Origin: JBQCEE01 sp051960575
GTDB lineage: Bacteria; Actinomycetota; Actinomycetes; Mycobacteriales; Jatrophihabitantaceae
Assembly: GCF_051960575.1 (NCBI RefSeq)
Contig: NZ_JBQCEE010000110.1
Location: 1-49,552 of the forward strand
Length of the DNA: 49,552 bases
Direction of reading: 5' to 3'
Part shown: positions 16,785-25,651 of the stretch, piece by piece
Position numbering within the stretch: the first letter of the stretch is position 1
How the letters are laid out: each line of letters opens with the position of its first letter
Program-made: the position numbers and the translations under genes
Notes under the pieces: generated by a model
Told to the model about the DNA's origin: nothing
Database searches by the model: none
Seen by the model: the letters and a program-made list of their open reading frames with translations, nothing else

Positions 16785-17235
16785 GGCTCACATCGTCCTC
16801 ACGAGGTTGTCAGAAGTCAAACCTCACGCAGCAACCTGCAAGAGACGATGTCTGAGCGAAGGCGACAGTTGATGAGCTAGTAGTCGACGACGAAACTCAA
16901 CCGGTTGCGGCGTACGGCGTGGGGCGCGTTCTTGCGGCAACGGCCAGATTCGAAGACGCTCGTTGCGCCAATCTGCGTGCCGAAGGTCGGCGACGCAAGC
17001 GGAACCTCGATTATGCACCTCCATCTGAGACGGCCGGCGCGCGCCACAACCGTCGATCTGCGTGACGGCGATGCGGACTCCCGCGCGCCGATGAATTGTT
17101 CGGCGTCTGTGCGTTGTTGCCGACGTACTGTTAGCTCGACGCGGGGAGGCCTACGATCTTGGAGACTTCAGCGTGCGTTACCTCGCACGTCGTTCATGCC
17201 GCTGGGCACCTGCTGCGTTTGAAGAGGCGTCGTCG
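16785..17235. promoter_or_regulatory. Divergent control region between lsr2 and the STAND operon
   Basis: These 451 bases separate two divergent genes and should contain both promoters. A small minus-strand frame at 16,824-17,024 has no ribosome site or recognisable product and was not called. A candidate -10 (TACGAT, 17,152-17,157) lies ahead of the STAND gene, but no good -35 sits at the usual distance. No other structure was seen. Confidence 0.4.
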
Positions 17236-20200
17236 ATGATCGATTCGGTGCGGGCGAGCCGCGACGGGGACCAGTTCCACTACGTTTGGGCTGCCCGCCA
17301 GTGCTTGAAGCTGCTGCGAGCGGGCTCCGGTCTCATGGCGGTGTCCGTCGAGGGCTCTTCGCCGCTGGAGGCCGCCGCTGGAGAGGGCGAGCAGGTCATC
17401 GACCTCGCCGAGTACTACGGCGGGATCGACCCAGCGTTGGCGGATCACGTCATATACCGCCAACTCAAGCACTCGACCGTGCACCCAGAAGCCGAATGGA
17501 CAGCGTCCGGCCTGAAGCGAACCGTCGAGGGCTTCGCCCAGAAGTTCTTGGCCCTGTACGAGGCCGATCCGCAACTAGCGACGCGCGTCAGCTTCGAGTT
17601 CGTCTCGAACCGGCCGGTGAGCGCCACCGTCGCCCAAGCATTTGCCCACATCGCAAGCGGTGAGGCGCCGCGCGATCGGCGGCTCGTCGACCTGCTTCGG
17701 GGTTACCTCGGGCTGCCTGAGGATCTTGCAGGGCCATTCTGTCGACAGTTCGTGATCGATAATCGCGCGCCGGCGCTCTTGCGCCTCGTCGATGTGTTCG
17801 GTCGCGATGTGTCCGCTGTGTTGCCTGGAGCGCCGAATGACAGTGCCCTTCGCCTGAAAGAAGCAGTAGCGACGCGAGCAACGTCATTGCAGCAGGACAG
17901 GTTGATCACGCGGGAGGTCGTACTGGCAGCTCTCGGAGCCTCCTCCGACCTGCTTCTTCCGGCACCCTCGCTCCTGCAGAAACCCGACAACATCGTCGCG
18001 ATTCCACAAGCCGCATCCCTGGCCGAAACTCTCAGCTCCTCGACTGAACCAGTCATCGTGCACGCGGCGGGCGGAATCGGTAAGTCTGTACTCGCATCTC
18101 AGCTGGGCGCCATGCTGCCCAACGGATCGCTTTGCCTGGTGTACGACTGCTTCGCACTAGGTAGCTACCGGCGATCGAGTGCGCCGCGGCATGAGCATCG
18201 TCAGGGCTATGTCCAGTTGTGCAATGAGCTTGCCGCGGCAGGCCTCAGTGAGCCGTTGGTGCCGGTAGGCACCGCCACGAGCTCAGACTACTCGCGAGCC
18301 TTCATCGCGCGCGTGCGGACAGCTGCCAGAGCATTGGCCGCCGCGAGTTCCGGCGCCCTGCTGGTCCTGGCGATCGACGCGGCAGACAACGCGGTCATCG
18401 CCGCCAATCAGCAGGGGACGGGCCGTTGCTTCGTGGTGGATCTCTTGCGGGAGGAGTTGCCACCTAACGTCCGCGTCGTCGAGTTCTGCCGTACAGAAAG
18501 AGTCGGACTGCTGGACCCGCCGCCGGGAACGAGACGGTTCGAACTGTTCGGTTTCGATCTTGAGCACAGCGCGCAGCATCTGCGGTCTCGGTTCGGGGAG
18601 GTGGCTACGGGCGATGCTCGGGAGTTCCATCGGCGCACTGGGGGAAATCCTCGTGTCCAAGCCCAGGTCATGCGGCAAAGTGACTCGCCTGAGGAGTGCT
18701 TGTCCCGGCTGAGCCACGTCGCCGGGAACAACGTGGCCACAATCGATGACTTGCTGGCCAATCTGCTTGACGAGGTCCGGTACCACAACTCTCCGCAGGA
18801 CGCGGCTGCAATTGACCTCGTCTGCGAGGCTCTGGCCTGCATGCGGCCGCGAATACCGATTGCCGTCCTGGTGCAGCTGTGCGGCGTCAGCGCGTCGTTA
18901 ATCCGAAGCCTTGCGGCCGATCTTGGCGGCTCGCTGCTGGTCGAGGGCGACGCACTGCAGTTCCGCGATGAGCCGACGGAAACCTGGTTCCGCTCACGCT
19001 TCTCGCCACAGGGCGCGGCGCTGACAGATCTGTTGGCCCGCCTACGCCCGCTGGCAACTCACAGCGGCTATGTCGCGGCATCATTGCCGTACTTGATGTG
19101 GGAGGTTGGCGAGTTCGATGAGCTAGTGAAGCTCGCGATGACAGACGACGCGCTCCCGGTCGACAACGAGCTAGAGCGACACCAAATCTCTCAGCTGCGA
19201 GTTCAGTTCGCGCTCAAGGCCGCGCTCCGGCAAGCCGCGCTCCTTCCGGCTGCGCGGCTCGGGGTGCGAGCGGGCGTACTCAGCTCCGGTCACAGCAGAC
19301 GTCTCGCCCTGCTGCGCGACAACGCTGACTTGGCCGGCGAGTTTCTCGACGAGCAAACAACCGAAGATCTCGTTGCGAGGCGCGAGCTGACCGGTGAGTG
19401 GCCGAACTCAAATCTTGTCCACGAGGGCGCGCTGCTTTCCTTCACTGCGTCGCAGCAGGACGCCGCACGCAGCAGGCTGCGCAGCGCTATCGAGTGGACG
19501 GTTGCCTGGGTGAACGCGCCCCGTGACGACCATGAACGGCATCACGTTGAACCAGAGGACATCGCGGATATCGGGCTCGGGTTGCTCAACGTCGACGGAG
19601 CCGAAGCGTGCGTCAGCTTCCTGCAGCGCTGGCGGCCCGAGCCAGCGGCGTGGAAGCCGGCAGCGCTCATTGCCGGGCGGCTAATACAGCACGGTCGCGT
19701 CTCTGAAATCGAGGATCTCCTGCAGCAGGCTGAGGCCAGCGCGTACGTACTCCTAGGTGTTGCGTTCGCCGCGGCGCAAGCTGGGCTGCAGGTTCGTTCC
19801 GCGGCCCTGGCACCAGTGTTGGGTCTGCTTCGCGGCCGGACCGAGCCGGTCGACGCCCCTCCGCCGTATTCGATCCGTGGGGATGATCCCGACCTCACGC
19901 TCGCAATCTGTTGGACTGTCGCGCTCGGCGTGCGCCACGAGTTGCTCGCACCAGCCGAGGCAGCAGTCACACTCGCGCCATATCTGCCCGACGCCCTCCC
20001 GGCTTCGGCCGGATCGCGGTGGCAGACCACCGGCGTCAACAGGTCCCTGATCAAGGGATTGGCGCTGCTGTCACGACTTCGGGGCGAGCCATTCGATGTG
20101 ACCGCGGTGGCCCCAGCAGAAGTTGCCGAAGCCAAGAAGCGCCCATACACCCATTCAGGGACCGTGGCGGAGTTCGCGGCGAACGTCGAACCGTACGCCA

Positions 20201-23200
20201 AATGGGCCGACCTGTGGTCGCAGGCGATGCTTGGACTGAACATTGACAGCGACCTCCAGCGTGTCGCTACCGAGTCGCTGCGTGCGGTCACCGACTACGA
20301 CACGCCGTACATGTTCGTGAACGCCGTTACGCGCACCGGCGCGCTGCTGCTCGCTGGCAATTCCTCAAGCGCCATCCGCGAGCAATTCGCCGCGTGGATC
20401 CGATCCAACCATCAGTATCTGTCGCGAGCCGCTCTAACGGAGGCGGTGCAGCACGCTTCCGCATCACCACAGCTGCATGACATCGCGCTCGAGCTAGCGC
20501 AGTTGACTGCTAGCGAGATCGCGGCGAGCCAGGACGGGGCGGAGACACAGATCGACGAGCTGGTGAAACTGGCTCGCGCCATCTATCGGCTATCTCCCGA
20601 CGAGTCGCAGACGTACTTCGAGCAGGCCGTCGCGACCGCCGAAAAGCTCGGCGACGATGTCCACGCACGTTGGACGGCACTGTTGACGATTAGCAATGCC
20701 GCCAGCAGCGATCAACCTGATCGCGCCCGCGCGTACCGTCTCGCACAGATCACGGAGGCTCTGATTCCATTTCTGCACGACAGTCTGAACTACGAGGAGG
20801 CCCTTCACTCGATCACGCAACTCGACGACACTGAAGGCATTGCCGTCGCCTCCCGATGGCGCGACCGCCGCATCGGATGGCTCGATCCGACTGTCCGGGC
20901 CTTGGCCATTCGAGACGACGCCGTCACTTCATCGATGCCCCTTATCAGCATCGCACTGGCCATGTTCCAGCGAGAGCCGATGGTGATGACCGCAGCACAA
21001 CGCGCCCTGACGCGATCCCCTCACCAGGCACAGCTAATCATCGATACAGTCGCCACCCTCCCCCGCTTCATGGTCGATACACGGCGGTCGCTAGCAATCC
21101 TGAAAGAAGCTGCGGCTCAGGCCGGCGTACTACTGGACTGGTCTGCCCTAGATCGCTATGAGGCACCGCACCATCGAAGGTCCGACGGACCGATTCACAC
21201 CTCACGCGATTGGGGTGCCGAGCCCGAGGATCGAGCGGTACTCAGATCGGCAGCCGAAAAAGATCTTCGGGAACTAGACCTCACAAGCGCCGATGGCCTA
21301 GCCGCTGCGCACGCGCTCTGTGAGAGCACGCCGATCGATCGTCGCGACATCCTCGCCGAGGCGGCAGCGTACCCACCGGCGACGCTCACGAGGGTCGTAC
21401 GCGCCGTGGTCGCGGATACAAACTTCTCCCTGTTCGACTACAACGATCTGATCAAGCGTCTCGCCAGGCGTCCGAGCCTGCCGCGCTCAACCGTCGCGGC
21501 TCTGCGCGATATGGCGGCCATCTTGGCGCGTCGCTTCTGCTTCGAGTTGACTACCAAATCGTACGAACCGCTGGATATCGCTGCGCTCGTCGCTCTCGCC
21601 GAGTTGCCGACCGACCCCATAGGTGTCGCCCTAGAGGAGGTTGGGCGACGTCCCGAGATGCTGACCGGCGAGGCCTGCTTCGCACTCGCGGCTCGACTGG
21701 CCAAGCACCTGTCGCCGACTGACGCTCGGATCGTCTTCGACGACGCCAGCGACCAGTACGCAGATGTCGCCCCGGCTGACAGCGCCGATGGCTCGATGTC
21801 GCAGGTGGCGCCGGCGCCGAGCAGTATCGCGGCGTGCGTCGCCGGGTTCGTCTGGGCGGCTCTGGGCGATCCCGCGATTGCCACCCGTTGGCAGGCGGCG
21901 CATGCCGTGTGCGCCTTGGTGCGGCTCCGGCAGACCGCAGTGCTCGACGCACTTGCGCGGTATGCGACCGGTGCGGTGTCCGTATTACCGTTCGTCGACC
22001 AGCGGCTGGTGTTCTACGACAAGCACGCGCTGGTGTGGCTGCTCATGGCGCTCGAACGGTCCAACGAGGGCGATGATGGGGTCATCCCGTTCGTACCGCT
22101 CCTGCGTGCACTTGCGGACGGCGATCAGGACCACGTCTTGGTGCGAGAAGCCGTGCGCGGCATCCTGCTGTCGCTGCACGCCTCTGGGGTTGCCATGCTC
22201 GACTCCGGGACCCGTTCCGCGCTCGAGTCGGCGAACAGGCCGATCGGGTTTCATACGCGCGAAATGAAACGGGGCACTAACGAGAGTCAGTCATCGGTGG
22301 AGCCCGCGGTCCACTTCTTCTTCGATTTTGAAGGCTACTGGTGTCGATCGCTTGGCGACGTGTTCGACGTCGATGACAAGGGAGTCGTGGTGTTGGCCAG
22401 CGACGTCGTCACGAAGACCTGGGCGCTTCCCTACCGTGGTGACGCGATCGAAGACGAACGTCGCAGCCGCCGGCTATACGGAGAGAACGCCACGTGGAGC
22501 CACAGAAGTGAATGGCCCAAGGAAGACGACCTGGACTTCTACCTCGGATTCCATGCGCTAATGACGGTCGCCGGTCAGCTCGTCCGCACCAGGCCGGTGT
22601 ACAGTTCGGAATGGGACGACGGCCAGGACCAATTCGACGAGTGGCTGCGGCGGTTCCGGCCAAGTAGGGGCGACCATCGGTGGTTGGCAGATCGGCGAGA
22701 CCGTAGCCCGCGAGCGACCATCGCGTTGCACGACGACACGAGGATCGACGCGAACTGGGAGTTTGGCCTCTCCGCCGACACCTTCGAACGATGTCTGTCC
22801 ACCGAACCCAACTGGCTGACGGTCTGGGAGACGTCCAGCGACCAAACCTACGATCGTAGCCAGGACATCGTCATCGAGTCTGCGCTGGTCGATCCAGCCC
22901 ATGCTCGGGCTCTCGCTGCAGCGCTGCAGACCGCTGGTTCCTACTCCGACTTCCGGCTACCGAGCGTCGACGACGAGGACTTCACCTTCAACGAATTTGG
23001 ATACCGCCTCGGCGGGTGGATCAGTGATCGCAGTCGCGAAGGCGGTCTCGACTGCGAGGATCCGTTTGCCGCGCATGTTCGCTATCCCCCGCCGCACCCT
23101 TCCGATGATGTGACCCACCTTTTTAGCCTGGACGCCGATGCTGACATGCGCGAATGGCGCCGAAGCGGCACCGTCGCGTTGCGCTCAATCGTGTGGGACG

Positions 23201-23460
23201 ACCTTGAAGACTCCGGCCACTCAGCGCGCGGGCCTCAAGGCTCACGTCTCGAAATTCAGTCAGACGCTTTGCAAGAGCTCCTTCGGGGGAGCGGCTCATG
23301 GCTTGTCATGACGGTCATGATCAATCGGTCGGTCGAGGGCATGAGACAAAGGCAGAGTGAGGATGAGCGATTCCCGTACCGAGAGAAGTCCTACCGCGTC
23401 TTCCTTTTCGACGAGTCGTGCAGACGCGTCGACTTCCGGCTCGGTCGTAGAGCTGGGTAA
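17236..23460 (+). CDS. Giant STAND NTPase with N-terminal nuclease-like domain (AVAST-like)
   Basis: This 2,074-residue protein is a likely antiphage sensor-effector. Residues 1-100 resemble the Cap4/DUF4297 nuclease region: Glu39 (VSVEG), Asp56 (VIDLAEYY) and YRQLKHS (Gln76, Lys78) fit a D/E-QxK active site. The STAND NTPase follows, with Walker A GGIGKS (Lys283), Walker B VLAIDAAD (Asp381) and EFCRTER as a sensor-1-like segment. The remaining 1,500 residues are mostly helical repeats, as expected for a target-recognition array, and end in a beta-rich region. Known Avs proteins use this order to detect phage proteins and then cut DNA. ATG 17,236 is preferred because the family-like RASRDGDQFHY follows at once; GTG 17,173 (GGAG at 17,161) is an alternative adding 21 residues. 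It is followed by an overlapping gene. Target and Avs type are unknown. Confidence 0.8.
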   Translation: MIDSVRASRDGDQFHYVWAARQCLKLLRAGSGLMAVSVEGSSPLEAAAGEGEQVIDLAEYYGGIDPALADHVIYRQLKHSTVHPEAEWTASGLKRTVEGFAQKFLALYEADPQLATRVSFEFVSNRPVSATVAQAFAHIASGEAPRDRRLVDLLRGYLGLPEDLAGPFCRQFVIDNRAPALLRLVDVFGRDVSAVLPGAPNDSALRLKEAVATRATSLQQDRLITREVVLAALGASSDLLLPAPSLLQKPDNIVAIPQAASLAETLSSSTEPVIVHAAGGIGKSVLASQLGAMLPNGSLCLVYDCFALGSYRRSSAPRHEHRQGYVQLCNELAAAGLSEPLVPVGTATSSDYSRAFIARVRTAARALAAASSGALLVLAIDAADNAVIAANQQGTGRCFVVDLLREELPPNVRVVEFCRTERVGLLDPPPGTRRFELFGFDLEHSAQHLRSRFGEVATGDAREFHRRTGGNPRVQAQVMRQSDSPEECLSRLSHVAGNNVATIDDLLANLLDEVRYHNSPQDAAAIDLVCEALACMRPRIPIAVLVQLCGVSASLIRSLAADLGGSLLVEGDALQFRDEPTETWFRSRFSPQGAALTDLLARLRPLATHSGYVAASLPYLMWEVGEFDELVKLAMTDDALPVDNELERHQISQLRVQFALKAALRQAALLPAARLGVRAGVLSSGHSRRLALLRDNADLAGEFLDEQTTEDLVARRELTGEWPNSNLVHEGALLSFTASQQDAARSRLRSAIEWTVAWVNAPRDDHERHHVEPEDIADIGLGLLNVDGAEACVSFLQRWRPEPAAWKPAALIAGRLIQHGRVSEIEDLLQQAEASAYVLLGVAFAAAQAGLQVRSAALAPVLGLLRGRTEPVDAPPPYSIRGDDPDLTLAICWTVALGVRHELLAPAEAAVTLAPYLPDALPASAGSRWQTTGVNRSLIKGLALLSRLRGEPFDVTAVAPAEVAEAKKRPYTHSGTVAEFAANVEPYAKWADLWSQAMLGLNIDSDLQRVATESLRAVTDYDTPYMFVNAVTRTGALLLAGNSSSAIREQFAAWIRSNHQYLSRAALTEAVQHASASPQLHDIALELAQLTASEIAASQDGAETQIDELVKLARAIYRLSPDESQTYFEQAVATAEKLGDDVHARWTALLTISNAASSDQPDRARAYRLAQITEALIPFLHDSLNYEEALHSITQLDDTEGIAVASRWRDRRIGWLDPTVRALAIRDDAVTSSMPLISIALAMFQREPMVMTAAQRALTRSPHQAQLIIDTVATLPRFMVDTRRSLAILKEAAAQAGVLLDWSALDRYEAPHHRRSDGPIHTSRDWGAEPEDRAVLRSAAEKDLRELDLTSADGLAAAHALCESTPIDRRDILAEAAAYPPATLTRVVRAVVADTNFSLFDYNDLIKRLARRPSLPRSTVAALRDMAAILARRFCFELTTKSYEPLDIAALVALAELPTDPIGVALEEVGRRPEMLTGEACFALAARLAKHLSPTDARIVFDDASDQYADVAPADSADGSMSQVAPAPSSIAACVAGFVWAALGDPAIATRWQAAHAVCALVRLRQTAVLDALARYATGAVSVLPFVDQRLVFYDKHALVWLLMALERSNEGDDGVIPFVPLLRALADGDQDHVLVREAVRGILLSLHASGVAMLDSGTRSALESANRPIGFHTREMKRGTNESQSSVEPAVHFFFDFEGYWCRSLGDVFDVDDKGVVVLASDVVTKTWALPYRGDAIEDERRSRRLYGENATWSHRSEWPKEDDLDFYLGFHALMTVAGQLVRTRPVYSSEWDDGQDQFDEWLRRFRPSRGDHRWLADRRDRSPRATIALHDDTRIDANWEFGLSADTFERCLSTEPNWLTVWETSSDQTYDRSQDIVIESALVDPAHARALAAALQTAGSYSDFRLPSVDDEDFTFNEFGYRLGGWISDRSREGGLDCEDPFAAHVRYPPPHPSDDVTHLFSLDADADMREWRRSGTVALRSIVWDDLEDSGHSARGPQGSRLEIQSDALQELLRGSGSWLVMTVMINRSVEGMRQRQSEDERFPYREKSYRVFLFDESCRRVDFRLGRRAG

Positions 23461-24091
23461 AGCGCTGGCAGAAGCGCTCGATCGATCTGACTTCCTCGGC
23501 AGGTGGATGGCCCACTTCGTCGCTGAGAAGATCCTCGCCGCCGAGTCAGCGACCAGCGAAGAGCGGGCGGCAGCCGAGCAGGCAGCGGCCGAGTCGATTC
23601 TCGCGCTGTGGGGCCGGCGCGCTGCGCTGCCCATGCGTCAGAGGCCGCTGGAGTCGTATCAACAGGTCTTCCTAGCTCTCGATCGACTCGGCGAACCAAA
23701 GAAGCCATGGCGGTTCTACCGGCTGTTCGACGCCCACTCTCGCCCGAGCGCCGACGACACCGAATCGACCGTTCTCCTTCAGCTGGCGATCGATGTTGAA
23801 TCCACCACCCGCGATCTAGTCGTCGCGCTGGTGAGCGAAGCAGCTTCGCTCTGTCAGGAGCGCGAGGCAGCATGGGTACGGATCGGCCGAGATCTCGTCG
23901 ATGACGACGAACAAGTGATACTGGGACGACTTGATCAGCTTGCTAAGCGAGGACGGCGAGAGTCCCACGAGGTACCCGACGCGCCGCTGGATCGGGTACG
24001 AGATCAGCTCGTTGACGCTGCCGAGCGGTTTACAGCCATCGCCAATGCCATTGACACACAACTACGCAATGATGGAGCCAGAAGTGACTAG
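23363..24091 (+). CDS. Unknown partner protein of the STAND gene
   Basis: This 242-residue soluble, helical protein has a Ser/Thr-rich start and then LGKALAEALDRSDFLGRWMAHFVAE, IILALW-type and RPLESYQQVFLALDRL segments. I remember similar proteins next to STAND genes but know no function. The start is unusual because it lies 98 bases inside the STAND gene in another frame. ATG 23,363 (or GTG 23,357, after AAAGG) is needed to keep the LGRWMAH region with its preceding helix, since the next Met is in that motif. The long overlap implies co-translation and a fixed stoichiometry with the STAND protein. It may be a regulator or complex partner. Confidence 0.68.
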   Translation: MSDSRTERSPTASSFSTSRADASTSGSVVELGKALAEALDRSDFLGRWMAHFVAEKILAAESATSEERAAAEQAAAESILALWGRRAALPMRQRPLESYQQVFLALDRLGEPKKPWRFYRLFDAHSRPSADDTESTVLLQLAIDVESTTRDLVVALVSEAASLCQEREAAWVRIGRDLVDDDEQVILGRLDQLAKRGRRESHEVPDAPLDRVRDQLVDAAERFTAIANAIDTQLRNDGARSD

Positions 24092-24124
24092 GACCGCTGA
24101 CAACCTCTCAAGTCTGGTCGCGGC

Positions 24125-25465
24125 GTGACCGAGGTGCTCACGTCAAACCTCGCGCACCAACTACCTGAGCGCGAGGGCTGGCTACGCGTGATGCTGGAAC
24201 GCGACACCTCGCGTTGGCAGCTTCGTTACGGGAACCTTATCGTCGGGTCGCAGCCGGCGACTTGGCCCGCCGCGTCGTGGCGCTACGAATCGGTCGCATT
24301 CCTCGCGATGACGGTGGCCGCCACATCGATTGCCGAGTGGTTCGACGCGGAGAACGACACGCACATCAAGCTCGGTGAATTCGACGTCGATGTACCCAGA
24401 GTTCAGTCACGAGTACAGGTGCGCCGCCGGGCAAGCTTCGAGCTCCATGACCGCGAGCGCAGTCCAACGCCGTCCTATGAGTACGTGATAAGTCGCGAAG
24501 GCGGCGCGGCCGCGGGTGTGAGCACCGCCGGGCGGCTAGATTTCCTGGTCGGCCCCGATAGTCCTTCGTTCACCGACCTCGATTCGGCATTCCGAGCCTT
24601 CTTTCTCGGCGTCTACGATCTACCGGCCAACGCCTCCGTTCCGAGCGAGGTCATGCATCTCCGAGTTGTCGATGATCGCAGTTGGCTAGGACAGATCCAC
24701 ATCACGGCAACCCGGATGACTGTCGATGTACAAGGCACCGACTTCGCGGGCACGTCGCTGGAGTACTTCAGCCCAGTTCGTCGCGAACGCGTTGGTGTCG
24801 ACGCACCCGGTGTGATCACCTTCGATCTGCCCGACGGCCTCGCGGCGTCCAATACCTGGCTGTGGCTTACCGCCGGCACGAGCTGGCGTGACTATCGGGC
24901 CCTGACGTCGCCCTGGGCTTCAGAGGAGCAGCTGCGCAGTGCCGGCGTCGAAAGGGAGGAAACGAGCCGCGAGGAGCAGGCGGCAGTCGAAGCGGTCGTG
25001 TACGGCGGCGAAGGGCCGTTCGTAGAGTTCAAAGCCAGCCTGCCGGCGATAGGCGCGCGCAAGACCGACCGAGCGTTCAACACGATCGCAGCGTTCGCGA
25101 ACGGCGCCGGAGGCACCGTAGTGTTCGGCGTCGACCGCGACGAGCTCACCGTTCTCGGGCTCCCGGATGGCGTCGAACTCAATAAGGAGCGCGACCGTGT
25201 TGGCCAACTCATCCGAACACGTATCCTCCCGACACCCGACTTCCTGATCACGTCGCACGTGATTGGCGGCAACACCGTCTTCTTCGTCAACGTCGCGCCT
25301 GGCGGCGTCCCGCCGTACGGCGTCATCACAGACCTCGACCACCGCGACAAGCCGCAGTTCTACGTGCGCCGAGGAGCCAGCACCTATCCAGCTCAACCGA
25401 GCGACCTGAACGAGCTGTTCCAACGGGTCGCCGCAGCGCAGACCACCGACGGATGGCGGCCGTGA
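24125..25465 (+). CDS. AlbA_2/Schlafen-type domain protein
   Basis: This 446-residue protein ends in an AlbA_2 (Schlafen-like, divergent AAA_4) domain at about residues 295-435. Visible parts are GPFVEFKASLP (Glu301, Lys303), FNTIAAFANGAGGTVVFGVDRD, a middle helix RVGQLIRTRILPTPDF and the closing FYVRRGASTYPAQPSDL. These domains occur in nucleases and DNA-binding regulators of defence loci. The first 290 residues are a beta-rich region I do not recognise. GTG 24,125 is 33 bases behind the upstream gene, so the three genes probably form one operon; ATG 24,191 is a possible later start. It could be a second effector or the locus regulator. The domain call is good; the function is inferred. Confidence 0.75.
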   Translation: MTEVLTSNLAHQLPEREGWLRVMLERDTSRWQLRYGNLIVGSQPATWPAASWRYESVAFLAMTVAATSIAEWFDAENDTHIKLGEFDVDVPRVQSRVQVRRRASFELHDRERSPTPSYEYVISREGGAAAGVSTAGRLDFLVGPDSPSFTDLDSAFRAFFLGVYDLPANASVPSEVMHLRVVDDRSWLGQIHITATRMTVDVQGTDFAGTSLEYFSPVRRERVGVDAPGVITFDLPDGLAASNTWLWLTAGTSWRDYRALTSPWASEEQLRSAGVEREETSREEQAAVEAVVYGGEGPFVEFKASLPAIGARKTDRAFNTIAAFANGAGGTVVFGVDRDELTVLGLPDGVELNKERDRVGQLIRTRILPTPDFLITSHVIGGNTVFFVNVAPGGVPPYGVITDLDHRDKPQFYVRRGASTYPAQPSDLNELFQRVAAAQTTDGWRP

Positions 25466-25651
25466 CGACCCAGGCCTGCGCGACGGAGTCCCTTGCGCCA
25501 CGGTCGTTCTCGCTGCCTAGACGTTAAAGGATCGGCATTGCCCCGCCATAGCAGGAGGCCGCGCATAACGGCGGAGACGTGCCGAGGTTGCGGCGCCCTG
25601 AGGGTTCGAGATTCGGCGATCGGGACACGGCTGAGGGTTGCGGTCGTGATT

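Noticed and set aside
16824..17024. Small minus-strand frame upstream of lsr2
   Set aside because: No ribosome site, no recognisable protein, and it lies in the expected promoter region.
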